Shown one piece after another: positions 1-8,437 of a stretch of 64,000 bases of DNA. The notes below the pieces were generated by a model. The model was not told the DNA's origin, did not search any database, and was given only the letters and a program-made list of their open reading frames with translations. Numbering within the stretch: position 1 is the first letter of the stretch; each line of letters begins with the position of its first letter. A program made the translations under genes and the position numbers. The DNA is from an uncultured Alphaproteobacteria bacterium (GTDB lineage Bacteria > Pseudomonadota > Alphaproteobacteria > HIMB59). The stretch spans positions 1-64,000 of the forward strand of contig CABZPR010000003.1 in the NCBI GenBank assembly GCA_902527545.1. Reading direction: 5' to 3'.

Positions 1-2
1 TA

Positions 3-131
3 CAAAAAAAGTTTGTTAAACTTGGTAATAAAATTAAAACAATTGGTAATTACTCAATCAATATAGATCTGCATCCAGAGGTAAATTGCTCACTTGATAT
101 TGAGATCTTATCCCCTAAAACCTCCTCCTAA
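3..131 (+). CDS. rplI: 50S ribosomal protein L9, C-terminal end (partial)
   Basis: An open frame enters from the left edge and stops with TAA at 129-131. Its last 42 residues read like the C-terminal domain of ribosomal protein L9, with a segment KLGNKIKTIGNYSINIDLHP followed by EV and a hydrophobic strand. L9 binds the L1-stalk base of the 50S subunit. The gene lies directly upstream of dnaB, as in many alphaproteobacteria (rpsF-rpsR-rplI-dnaB), which supports the call. The start and N-terminal domain are outside the window. Confidence 0.85.
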   Translation, partial: QKKFVKLGNKIKTIGNYSINIDLHPEVNCSLDIEILSPKTSS

Positions 132-170
132 GACTTTATTTTTTAAAATTTATAAATAACTTAGAATTAT

Positions 171-1592
171 ATGCAGAAGACCTTTGAGAGTTTAAAAGAC
201 AATGATATAGAAATAATTGTAATCGCTTATTTAATTAAGCATCCCGATTTGATTGATACACATTTTGAATATTTGGATAATTCTCTTTTTGCTAATTTAG
301 AAAATTTAAAAATTTATAATGTCATAACAGATTTTCATAAATCACAAAAAAACGTATCTATTGAAACTATTAAGAATTATATACCTGATATACAGTCAAA
401 AACGCATAAAGAACTATCTTTTCAAATAGATCAGATTGTATTTTCAAAAGATATTTTTTCTAATTATTTAGAAACTCTTCAGGAATTACATTTGAGAAGA
501 GAACTTTTTAAAATTACACAAACAAAGAATAAGGAAACTACTACTTTTGAAACATCTAGCAGTATAAAAGAAATATTTGTTGATCTTGAAAAAAAATTAT
601 TCGATTTATCTAATTTTAAAAAAGATAATTATGAATTTAGAGACTTTGCCTCCGTAACCAAATCATCTCTTCAACTAGTAGAAAAGGCTTTTAAAAAAAA
701 AGGTAAGTATTCTGGTATTGTCTCTGGATTTGTAGATTTAGATAATATGTTGGGAGGATTACAAAATTCTGATCTAATTATTCTAGCTGGTAGGCCTTCA
801 ATGGGCAAAACTGCGCTCGCAACAAACATAGCATTTAATGCTGCTAAATATTTTTCACAAGAAGAGGGTAAGGGTTCTGTAGTAATGTTTTCTTTAGAAA
901 TGTCAGCTGAGCAAATTGGTTTAAGAATTTTAGCTGAACAATCTAGAATACCTAGTGACAAACTTCGTAAAGGTGAACTTAATGAGAAGGACTCTCTGAA
1001 ACTTTCAAATACATATCAAGAAATTAATAATTTAAATTTCTTTTTTGACGATAGTCCAAATTTAACTGTTTCGGAACTAAGGTCTAAACTCAGAAGATAC
1101 AAAAATAATTATGATATCAAACTTGTTTTAATTGATTATCTGCAATTGATAAAACCTGAAAGTAATAGAGACAACAGAGTTAATGAATTATCTGAGATAA
1201 CCAGAAATTTAAAACAGTTAGCTAAAGAATTTGATTTACCAGTTATTTCACTTTCTCAACTTTCCCGTCAAGTTGAAAATAGAGATGATAAAAGACCACT
1301 ATTATCTGATTTAAGGGAGTCTGGAAGTATAGAACAAGATGCTGATGTTGTGATGTTTATATATAGAGAAAGTTATTACTTGCAAAGGAATGAGCCAACC
1401 AGAGGTGCTGATGAAACTCAAGAGTCATATAAAAATAAACATGACTCTTGGAAAGATAGGAATGAAGAGGTTTTTAATAAAGCTGAATTAATTGTTGCAA
1501 AACAAAGAAATGGCCCTACTGGTAAGATTGAGTTATACTTTGACGATAAATTTACCAAATTCTTGGGAATTGAAAAAAATGCATCAATCTAA
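171..1592 (+). CDS. dnaB: Replicative DNA helicase DnaB
   Basis: A hexameric 5'-3' helicase that unwinds DNA at the replication fork and recruits DnaG primase. The 473-residue product has the usual N-terminal helical domain (about 1-110), a linker, and the RecA-like ATPase core. Visible motifs are Walker A GRPSMGKT near residue 207, the Walker B-like strand ending LVLIDYLQL, and the downstream SQLSRQVENRDDKRPLLSDL block with an arginine-finger region. Length is typical. It starts 39 bases after the rplI stop, consistent with one transcription unit. In many relatives alr follows dnaB; here mlaE follows after 8 bases. Confidence 0.97.
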   Translation: MQKTFESLKDNDIEIIVIAYLIKHPDLIDTHFEYLDNSLFANLENLKIYNVITDFHKSQKNVSIETIKNYIPDIQSKTHKELSFQIDQIVFSKDIFSNYLETLQELHLRRELFKITQTKNKETTTFETSSSIKEIFVDLEKKLFDLSNFKKDNYEFRDFASVTKSSLQLVEKAFKKKGKYSGIVSGFVDLDNMLGGLQNSDLIILAGRPSMGKTALATNIAFNAAKYFSQEEGKGSVVMFSLEMSAEQIGLRILAEQSRIPSDKLRKGELNEKDSLKLSNTYQEINNLNFFFDDSPNLTVSELRSKLRRYKNNYDIKLVLIDYLQLIKPESNRDNRVNELSEITRNLKQLAKEFDLPVISLSQLSRQVENRDDKRPLLSDLRESGSIEQDADVVMFIYRESYYLQRNEPTRGADETQESYKNKHDSWKDRNEEVFNKAELIVAKQRNGPTGKIELYFDDKFTKFLGIEKNASI

Positions 1593-1600
1593 AGTCTCAA

Positions 1601-2368
1601 ATGAAATTTATTGAAAATATTGGTACAATACTAATAAAGATATTTTCAAATTTAGGTAAGTTTATTTTATTCACTCTATTTTTTTTTAAATATTTATTTA
1701 AACCAAAATTTTATTTAAAAAATAATTTGTTGTATTTTACAAATATATTAATTTCATCAATACCAATCATAGCATTAACTGGAATATTTTCTGGGATGGT
1801 TCTTGCATTACAATCTTATACGGGCTTCTCAAGGTTTTCTGCAGAGTCAGCTATACCTAATATAGTAGTCTTAACATTAACAAGAGAATTAGGGCCTGTA
1901 TTAACTGGTCTTATGATTTCTGCCAGAGTTGGTTCTTCTATTGCTGCAGAAATAGCTACAATGAGAGTAACAGAACAAATAGATGCTCTGAAAACACTTA
2001 ATACAAATTATTATAATTATCTTGTAACACCGCGCGTTCTATCTTTAATAATATCTTTACCAATATTTGTTACATTAGTCGATTTTATTGGAGTAATGGG
2101 TGGGTACATAGTATCGGTGCATAGGCTTGGGTTTAACGATAACTTATATTTACTAAATACAATAGATTTTTTGAATTTAGGAGATTATTTGTCCGGGATT
2201 TTTAAAGCAATTGCTTTTGGTTTTATTATATCAATTGTAAGTTGCTATTGCGGTTTGTTTTCTGATAAAGGGGCATTTGGCGTTGGTACAGCTACAACAA
2301 ATGCAGTCGTTATTTCCTCAATATTAATATTGTCTTCAAACTATTTTTTAACAGAATTATTTTTTTAA
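1601..2368 (+). CDS. mlaE: MlaE-family ABC transporter permease
   Basis: Inner-membrane permease of the Mla system, which moves phospholipids between the inner and outer membranes and helps maintain outer-membrane asymmetry. The 255 residues show several hydrophobic spans and the MlaE hallmark region, GPVLTGLMISARVGSSIAAE followed by IATMRVTEQIDAL. The next gene encodes the matching ATPase and overlaps the stop codon by one base, so the two are co-translated. MlaD and MlaC partners are not nearby. Family assignment is firm; which lipid it carries and in which direction is unknown. Confidence 0.93.
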   Translation: MKFIENIGTILIKIFSNLGKFILFTLFFFKYLFKPKFYLKNNLLYFTNILISSIPIIALTGIFSGMVLALQSYTGFSRFSAESAIPNIVVLTLTRELGPVLTGLMISARVGSSIAAEIATMRVTEQIDALKTLNTNYYNYLVTPRVLSLIISLPIFVTLVDFIGVMGGYIVSVHRLGFNDNLYLLNTIDFLNLGDYLSGIFKAIAFGFIISIVSCYCGLFSDKGAFGVGTATTNAVVISSILILSSNYFLTELFF

Positions 2369-3066
2369 TGAAAATAGAGATAAAAAGTTTAAAAAAAAAA
2401 TTCAATGGAAACTTTGTTTTAAAAGATATAAGTCTGACTATAGAGAAAAATAAATCTACCATAATTTTAGGTCAATCGGGTTGTGGAAAATCTGTATTAA
2501 TAAAAACTATCTATCAATTATTTAATTTTGATAATGGTACAATTTTATATGATGGAAAGTCTCAAGTTGATATTGATAAGTTTAGTATGCTATTTCAATA
2601 TGGCGCTCTATTTGATAGTTTGAAAATATCAGAAAATATAGCATTTACTGATTTTATAAATAATAAAACAAATTTTGAAAAAAAAGTTATTTCTCTCATG
2701 AATGATGTTGGTCTTGATAAATCAATATATCACAGATATCCCTCTGAGATTTCTGGGGGTATGAAAAAAAGAGTAGGATTGGCTAGGGCTCTTTATAAAA
2801 ATCCTAAAGTAATTTTTCTTGATGAGCCTACAACAGGTCTAGACCCTATAAATAGTGATAAGATTAATGATTTGATATTAAAAGTCATAACAAAGAGGAA
2901 AATAACTGCTGTGACTATAACTCATGATATCAAGAGTGCTATTAAAACTGGAGATCATTATTATTTTATTAATAAGGGAATTATCGAAGACAAGGGTGAT
3001 TGCAAAAAAATTTTAAAGACAAAAAATAAAATATTTAAGACTTTTATTACTGGAGCAAATTTTTAA
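2368..3066 (+). CDS. mlaF: MlaF-family ABC transporter ATP-binding protein
   Basis: Cytoplasmic ATPase that powers the MlaE permease encoded just upstream; stop and start overlap in TAATG. The 232-residue product has Walker A GQSGCGKS (about residues 34-41), a Q-loop (FQYGALFDSL), signature SGGMKKR, Walker B VIFLDEPTTGLDP and an H-loop THD. The FQYGALFDSL stretch and the SGGM form of the signature are typical of MlaF rather than of other ABC ATPases. It is slightly shorter than E. coli MlaF (about 270 aa), mainly at the C-terminus. Confidence 0.93.
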   Translation: MKIEIKSLKKKFNGNFVLKDISLTIEKNKSTIILGQSGCGKSVLIKTIYQLFNFDNGTILYDGKSQVDIDKFSMLFQYGALFDSLKISENIAFTDFINNKTNFEKKVISLMNDVGLDKSIYHRYPSEISGGMKKRVGLARALYKNPKVIFLDEPTTGLDPINSDKINDLILKVITKRKITAVTITHDIKSAIKTGDHYYFINKGIIEDKGDCKKILKTKNKIFKTFITGANF

Positions 3067-3071
3067 TAACT

Positions 3072-3635
3072 GTGAGACTATTAGATTTAAATTACTTTGA
3101 TTATTTGTATCTAATATTACTAACAATATTTGCAGTTTTTTTTGGTATCAAAGGGGCCACTAAATCGATTAGTTACAGCCTTAAGATCATTTTATCTATA
3201 TCCTTACCCTTTATATTTTATAAGCGAGTACTTAATTTTTCTCTAGAAAAATTAAATATTGAATATTTATTTTCATTACTAGAAAGTAATTCAACTTTTT
3301 TAGAGATTATATCTTTTATTATTCTTTTTTTAATAACATACATAATTTATTCAATTTTAGAAAAGGCATTAAATTTAAAATCACCCTCTCAACTTGAATT
3401 CAAAATTTTAGATACTGTAATAGGGTCTATTTATGGAATATTTTTATTTTCGATTCTTTTTTATTTTTCTTATATTGTATTTTTTAAAAACTTTATAGAC
3501 GATAAAAATAAAATAATGAAATTAAATATTTCAATGTATGAAAACCTTATGTATAAAGATCCAAAGGTTGAAAAAAAAATAAATAAGAACTCTGTTATTA
3601 AAGAAGATATTAATGAAAAAAAAGAACTCTATTAA
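3072..3635 (+). CDS. cvpA: CvpA-family membrane protein
   Basis: Small inner-membrane protein of the CvpA family. The start is GTG at 3072, five bases after the mlaF stop. Four hydrophobic helices are visible in the first 140 residues, beginning with LNYFDYLYLILLTIFAVFFG, followed by a lysine-rich hydrophilic tail. cvpA immediately upstream of purF is a widely conserved arrangement and is the strongest support. The C-terminus overlaps the purF start by 23 bases. E. coli cvpA is linked to colicin V production; its wider role is only partly understood, and envelope homeostasis is suggested. Confidence 0.85.
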   Translation: MRLLDLNYFDYLYLILLTIFAVFFGIKGATKSISYSLKIILSISLPFIFYKRVLNFSLEKLNIEYLFSLLESNSTFLEIISFIILFLITYIIYSILEKALNLKSPSQLEFKILDTVIGSIYGIFLFSILFYFSYIVFFKNFIDDKNKIMKLNISMYENLMYKDPKVEKKINKNSVIKEDINEKKELY

Positions 3636-5064
3636 AATTAGAGAAGAATGTGGTGTTTTTGGTATATCTAATATTAATGATGCCTCAGCTTTGACAGCCT
3701 TAGGTTTACACGCATTACAACATAGGGGGCAAGAGGGTTGTGGAATAGTATCTTACGATGGTAAAAACTATTATTCTGAAAAAAGATTTGGACTTGTAGG
3801 TGATAATTTTAATAATGAGAATACAATAAAAAAATTACCAGGCAATTATGCAATTGGGCATAACAGGTATAGTACAACTGGGGGTAAAATATTAAGAAAC
3901 GTCCAACCTTTTTTTGCAGACACTAATGCAGGTGGCATAGGAGTATCTCATAATGGTAATTTTACAAATGCAATTACGTTAAGAAAAGAATTAGTTGAAG
4001 ATGGTGCGATATTTTATACAACGTCAGACTCTGAAACAATTGTTCAACTTATAGCAAGATCAAAAAAAGAAAAAAATATAGATAAAATTATTGAAGCTAT
4101 TTCACAAATACAGGGTGGCTACGCATTAGTGATGCTTACTAAGGATGTTTTGATAGGAGCAAGAGATATATTTGGAATTAGACCATTAGTAATAGGCACA
4201 TTAAATAACTCATATGTTCTAGCATCTGAAACTTGTGCTCTTGATATTATTGGAGCAGAGTTTGTGAGAGAGGTTGAAAACGGAGAAATTGTTTATATTG
4301 AAAATGAAAAATTACACAGTCTAAAACCATTCGGTAATCACAAAGCTCGTCCTTGTGTTTTTGAGTATATTTATTTTGCGAGACCAGATAGTATTTTAAG
4401 AGGAAAAACAGCATATGAGTATAGAAAAAATTTAGGAAAAGAGTTAGCAAAAGAGGATGATGTAGATGCCGAATTAGTTGTACCTGTTCCAGACTCAGGA
4501 AATGCTGCTGCTATAGGGTATAGTCAGCAAAAGAAAATAAACTTTGATTTAGGATTAATAAGGAATCATTATGTTGGAAGAACTTTTATAGAACCTGGCC
4601 AACAAATAAGAAGTTTGGGTGTAAAACTTAAATTAAATGCAAATAGAAGTTCTATAGAAAATAAAAAAATTATATTAGTTGATGACTCTTTAGTTCGTGG
4701 CACAACTTCTCATAAAATTGTAAAGATGTTATATGATGCTGGAGCAAAGGAAGTTCATTTAAGGATCGCATGTCCTGAAATCAAATTTCCAGATTTTTAT
4801 GGTGTTGACATGCCTACAAAAAAGGAATTATTAGCAGCAAATAAAAGTGTAGAAGAAATATGTGAATATGTAAAAGCAAGAAGTTTAAAATTTTTATCTT
4901 TAGATGGGCTTTATATTGCTCTAGGATTTTTAAAGAGGGATGATAAAAAGCCTCAATTAACAGATCATTACTTCACAGGAGATTATCCAATCAAATTAGT
5001 TGATCAATTAGGTGATAATAAAATAACTCAGTTATCATTACTTAGTGCTGGATCCAATATATAA
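3613..5064 (+). CDS. purF: Amidophosphoribosyltransferase (PurF)
   Basis: First committed step of purine synthesis: PRPP plus glutamine gives 5-phosphoribosylamine. The 483-residue product starts with a 12-residue propeptide followed by CGVFG, so Cys13 becomes the N-terminal nucleophile of the Ntn glutaminase domain. The C-terminal phosphoribosyltransferase domain carries the PRPP loop IILVDDSLVRGTTS. One cysteine of the Bacillus-type iron-sulfur site appears kept (ARPCVFEYIYFARPDS), but the positions near DFYGVDMP and HYFTGDYP lack cysteine, so a cluster looks unlikely. It overlaps cvpA by 23 bases and abuts an SDR-like gene. Confidence 0.97.
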   Translation: MKKKNSIKIREECGVFGISNINDASALTALGLHALQHRGQEGCGIVSYDGKNYYSEKRFGLVGDNFNNENTIKKLPGNYAIGHNRYSTTGGKILRNVQPFFADTNAGGIGVSHNGNFTNAITLRKELVEDGAIFYTTSDSETIVQLIARSKKEKNIDKIIEAISQIQGGYALVMLTKDVLIGARDIFGIRPLVIGTLNNSYVLASETCALDIIGAEFVREVENGEIVYIENEKLHSLKPFGNHKARPCVFEYIYFARPDSILRGKTAYEYRKNLGKELAKEDDVDAELVVPVPDSGNAAAIGYSQQKKINFDLGLIRNHYVGRTFIEPGQQIRSLGVKLKLNANRSSIENKKIILVDDSLVRGTTSHKIVKMLYDAGAKEVHLRIACPEIKFPDFYGVDMPTKKELLAANKSVEEICEYVKARSLKFLSLDGLYIALGFLKRDDKKPQLTDHYFTGDYPIKLVDQLGDNKITQLSLLSAGSNI

Positions 5065-5550
5065 TTGCCTCATAATCAAATCTTAATTATTTTAAATGGT
5101 GAAGATCAAAGCCTACTGATTGAAAATTCAAATAAAATCATCTTAGCAAAAAAAAAGTTAGAAAATATTAGTCAAGATCACACCCTACTTCAGACAAATT
5201 TCGACTCCTTAGAGGATTTAATAAAAGCAAATACAATTATAAAAAGTCAATTTTCAAAAATTGATGAATTGATCATTGTTTATAGAGATATAGACTTAAA
5301 TATGATCTCTTATCAATACAACTACAATTATATTAAACAAAATTACCAAGAGTTAACAAATATTATCTATTTTATAAATTTACTAGTGCCATTATTTAAA
5401 AAAGAATTTCGTTTTATTTTATCTTTTGAAAAAAATAATCATTTTAAAATTCACTTTAACAATTTTAAAATATCACTGATAAATTATCTGGAGTCATTAA
5501 AACTAGACATAATTAAATCTAGTAATATTAATATTAAAATATTAAATTAA
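5065..5550 (+). CDS. Degenerate short-chain dehydrogenase-like protein
   Basis: A 161-residue protein starting with TTG directly after the purF stop. Its layout follows an SDR Rossmann fold: an N-terminal strand ILIILNG, a second strand IILAKKKLENI, a LLQTNFDSLEDL strand where SDRs have their D-L/S motif, then KIDELIIVYRD where NNAG is expected, LVPLFKK, and a final NNFKISLINYLESLKLDI helix where YxxxKaal sits. The glycine-rich cofactor motif and NNAG are gone and the catalytic tyrosine appears to be phenylalanine (F-N-N-F-K). About 80 residues shorter than usual. An SDR gene follows purF in many alphaproteobacteria, so I infer a decayed descendant; an unrelated orphan is possible. Confidence 0.5.
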   Translation: MPHNQILIILNGEDQSLLIENSNKIILAKKKLENISQDHTLLQTNFDSLEDLIKANTIIKSQFSKIDELIIVYRDIDLNMISYQYNYNYIKQNYQELTNIIYFINLLVPLFKKEFRFILSFEKNNHFKIHFNNFKISLINYLESLKLDIIKSSNINIKILN

Positions 5551-6787
5551 AACTGACTCCTTTAAGATTTAATTCTCTAATTAATATTTTTGATAAATAA
5601 TTCTTGATATGAACTTTGATATTTTTTTTTTGAAAATTACATGAAATTTTGAAGTAATTTTTTTGGTTTACTGTAAAAGCAGTAATAAAGTAAATTTTAA
5701 ATTCCTTGGAATTTTTCTGTATTTTTCCTAACTCTCCATTAATTGATTTAACAATTTTATTTAAATATGAGGTTTTAAAATAAAACTTGTTTTGCAATTG
5801 ATTACTTACTATTTGAAGTATTTTTGATTTAGATGATTTTAATGCAGATATAAAATATATGTTCAAAGAAGAATAGTAATTATGATTTGAAGAGAGATAA
5901 TTAAGGAACTTTTGTTGATATAATGTTTTATTATCTATCAAGTCAATTTTATTAACCAGCACTAAAAAAGGTTTATTTCTTTTTGATAAAGATCCTATTA
6001 ATGATAAGTCTAATCTTGATTCAGAATTAGCATCTAGTAGCAATACAATCAATGAAGATTTTTTTATAAAATATTCAGATTGTTCAAGAGAAAGTTTTTC
6101 AAAAACAAGATTTTTTCTATTTGATCTATTTCTAATAAAACCAGCTGTATCAATAAATTCTAATGTTTGATTTTTATACTGTATATCCCAATTTACTGAG
6201 TCACGGGTTGTGTGAAGATGTGGAGAGGTCTTAGATAAGGATATATTTGTTATTTTATTAAATAGTGTTGATTTACCTGTATTTTCTTTGCCAAAGATTG
6301 TTATTATTTTTTTATTTTCAATTTTAATATTTGAGTCTTGTTTTTTATTTTCATTAGATAAATATTTTTTTAAAGTTGGATAATTATTAGAGTAATTTGT
6401 AAAAGTTTTATCAAATAAGTTTGATATGTAGTCTTTTTCATCAATTTTTTTAAATGAGAAAAGCAAAAGATTATAATTTTTAGAATATAATTGTTTACAT
6501 ATTTTTAAATCCTCATTAGTAAAAGATGAGATTAAATAAATAAATTTAATATTATCTAGTTTTAGCATTGAAATTTTATTTATAAGCTCTGTAAAATCAC
6601 TTAATTTATAAAATCCTGGCGTGTCGTATATATTGTACTCGAAGTTTTCCGACAATATATTTTTCCTAATCACGTCAATTGTAGTATTGGCTTTGGGATT
6701 AGATATAGTTTTATGAGTTTTAGAAAAAAGATTAAATAGGAATGATTTTCCTTCATTTACTTTACCAATAATAAAATAATTATTCAC
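5534..6787 (-). CDS. der: Ribosome-assembly GTPase Der (EngA), divergent
   Basis: Der has two tandem GTPase domains and a C-terminal KH-like domain and acts in 50S subunit assembly. In this 417-residue protein domain 1 has P-loop GKVNEGKS (8-15) and DTPG (55-58), but KKID (113-116) where NKxD should be. Domain 2 is intact: GKENTGKS (166-173), TTRD (193-196), DTAG (213-216), NKID (279-282). The KH-like region is about 330-417. It is shorter than typical Der (about 450-490). The start overlaps the bamB stop by four bases, matching the common bamB-der pair. It overlaps the preceding plus-strand gene tail to tail by 17 bases. Confidence 0.88.
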   Translation of the reverse strand: MNNYFIIGKVNEGKSFLFNLFSKTHKTISNPKANTTIDVIRKNILSENFEYNIYDTPGFYKLSDFTELINKISMLKLDNIKFIYLISSFTNEDLKICKQLYSKNYNLLLFSFKKIDEKDYISNLFDKTFTNYSNNYPTLKKYLSNENKKQDSNIKIENKKIITIFGKENTGKSTLFNKITNISLSKTSPHLHTTRDSVNWDIQYKNQTLEFIDTAGFIRNRSNRKNLVFEKLSLEQSEYFIKKSSLIVLLLDANSESRLDLSLIGSLSKRNKPFLVLVNKIDLIDNKTLYQQKFLNYLSSNHNYYSSLNIYFISALKSSKSKILQIVSNQLQNKFYFKTSYLNKIVKSINGELGKIQKNSKEFKIYFITAFTVNQKNYFKISCNFQKKNIKVHIKNYLSKILIRELNLKGVSFNLIF

Positions 6788-7965
6788 TTAATTAAAAAAA
6801 GACTTCTGTCATCTTTAAGATATATATTTTGATCTTGAAAATAAATTTCTACATTACTAGTAAATTTATTTTTATAAAACTTATCCTCACTTTTATCTTT
6901 CAAATTTAATTTACTTATTCCTTCATTTGAAACTAAATAAATATCTTCTTGAATATTAAAAATTGTTATTGGTGACTCTTTATTATGTGAGTATGAGTTT
7001 ATAATATTTCCTTTATTAGATAATACGAGAATCTTATTAAAAGTCGTCAAAATTAAATAACCGTTACGCGAAAAAAGATAACTCAATATAGTGTCATTTA
7101 TATCAAGCTCCCAAATGATATCTGAAGAAATAGGATTATATACTGCAATTTTTCCAGAAAGATCTAAAAAATATAAATTTTCGTTATGGCTAAATGGACT
7201 ATCTATTAATTCACTAAATCCTTCTAGTGATGTAAGTATATTTAAATCCTCTAATATATAGTTATTATAATAATCAAAATTATTTTTATTAAAAGTTAAT
7301 AGAGTTCCTGTATTAAAAAGATAATATAAATTTGTTTTGTCTTCAAATATGTTTGACTTAATTGTTATTCCTGATTTTAAAACAAAATTATCTATTTTAG
7401 ATATAGAGTAATCAGCGAGTTTTACATCGTAAATATCTCCAAAAACACTTACTAATATTAAATTTTTATGTGACACAATTGGAGTTGTGTTTATAAAAAT
7501 ATCAAAATCCGCTAACTCAGATATATTTTTACCATAAATAACAAATATTCGAGATCTATTTGTTAATACATGAATATCTCCATTGAATTCAAAAAATCTA
7601 ATGATCTCTTCATCACTCTTAAGGTTTAATTCAAATTCAAATTTATTTTGATTATTTTTATCAATTAAATAAATAGTTTCATCTTTGCTTACAATAATCT
7701 TTTCGTTTACAAAATTCACTACAGAGTTTTTATTTATATTGATAATTTTTTCTATTTCTAAATTATCAATATTTAAATTGGGATTAACAACTTTAGGGAA
7801 AATTATATCACCAAACTCAAAATCTGAGATATCATTATCAATTTCAAAGTCTGAAAAAATCTCAGTTACCTCATTTGTAGGGCTATAATCAGGGTCTACG
7901 GTACCCAAATATTTATTACAAGAAGATAAGGCTAAAAGAAAAATTAAAAATTTAATTTTTTTCAT
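6784..7965 (-). CDS. bamB: Outer-membrane assembly lipoprotein BamB-like
   Basis: Predicted beta-propeller lipoprotein of the BAM complex, which inserts beta-barrel proteins into the outer membrane. I start at the ATG at 7965 (MKKIKF), giving a 16-residue lipoprotein signal ending in LALSSC; the frame is open 15 bases further upstream, which would place an unlikely MIDYL before it. The rest is rich in short strands and recurring NLYFLDLSGKIAVYNP-like repeats, as expected for PQQ-type blades. Its place between a YfgM-like gene and der is the standard alphaproteobacterial order. Sequence divergence is high, so family rests on lipobox, repeats and context together. Confidence 0.78.
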   Translation of the reverse strand: MKKIKFLIFLLALSSCNKYLGTVDPDYSPTNEVTEIFSDFEIDNDISDFEFGDIIFPKVVNPNLNIDNLEIEKIININKNSVVNFVNEKIIVSKDETIYLIDKNNQNKFEFELNLKSDEEIIRFFEFNGDIHVLTNRSRIFVIYGKNISELADFDIFINTTPIVSHKNLILVSVFGDIYDVKLADYSISKIDNFVLKSGITIKSNIFEDKTNLYYLFNTGTLLTFNKNNFDYYNNYILEDLNILTSLEGFSELIDSPFSHNENLYFLDLSGKIAVYNPISSDIIWELDINDTILSYLFSRNGYLILTTFNKILVLSNKGNIINSYSHNKESPITIFNIQEDIYLVSNEGISKLNLKDKSEDKFYKNKFTSNVEIYFQDQNIYLKDDRSLFLIK

Positions 7966-8437
7966 TAGATAATCTATCAACAGCTTTGATAAAAAAATTA
8001 TTTAAATTATCTTTATCTGACTCACTAAATTCAAAGTTTTTAATGTCTAAATTATAAAAGTATATTTTAGCAATTTCATTAAAAGTAAAATTATTATCTA
8101 ATGATAAAGATTTTATCAATTCTTTATCTAAGTCAATTAAAGCTTTTTTCAATAATATTATATCTTTATCAATTTTGTTATATCGATCTAAATTTACAAT
8201 TGAGGTTAGTTTCAAATCACTAAAAAAAGAAACTTTAGGATTATCTAAACTTGATAAATAATAAAGTTTTTCATCTAAATTTGAATTTTGTTCATTATAA
8301 AGATCTGCCAAAAAAATATCGAATAATTTTTCATCGTCTTTAGAGTTATTTTGCAAAATGAAATAAAGAGCAATAACCAATAAAAAAGATATAATTCCAA
8401 GTAAAGATAAATTTCTTTTTGTAATTAATTTTTCCAT
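7952..8437 (-). CDS. YfgM-like membrane-anchored protein
   Basis: Small protein with one N-terminal membrane helix (LSLLGIISFLLVIALYFIL) and a helical, charged periplasmic part of about 130 residues. I favour the ATG at 8437 (MEKLITKR), which puts positive charges directly before the helix; the longer frame to 8479 adds an unlikely leader. YfgM-type proteins carry TPR-like helices and associate with the SecYEG translocon and periplasmic chaperones. It overlaps bamB at its end and the redoxin gene at its start. The call rests on topology and the conserved yfgM-bamB-der order; TPR motifs are not clear. Confidence 0.6.
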   Translation of the reverse strand: MEKLITKRNLSLLGIISFLLVIALYFILQNNSKDDEKLFDIFLADLYNEQNSNLDEKLYYLSSLDNPKVSFFSDLKLTSIVNLDRYNKIDKDIILLKKALIDLDKELIKSLSLDNNFTFNEIAKIYFYNLDIKNFEFSESDKDNLNNFFIKAVDRLSNEKN

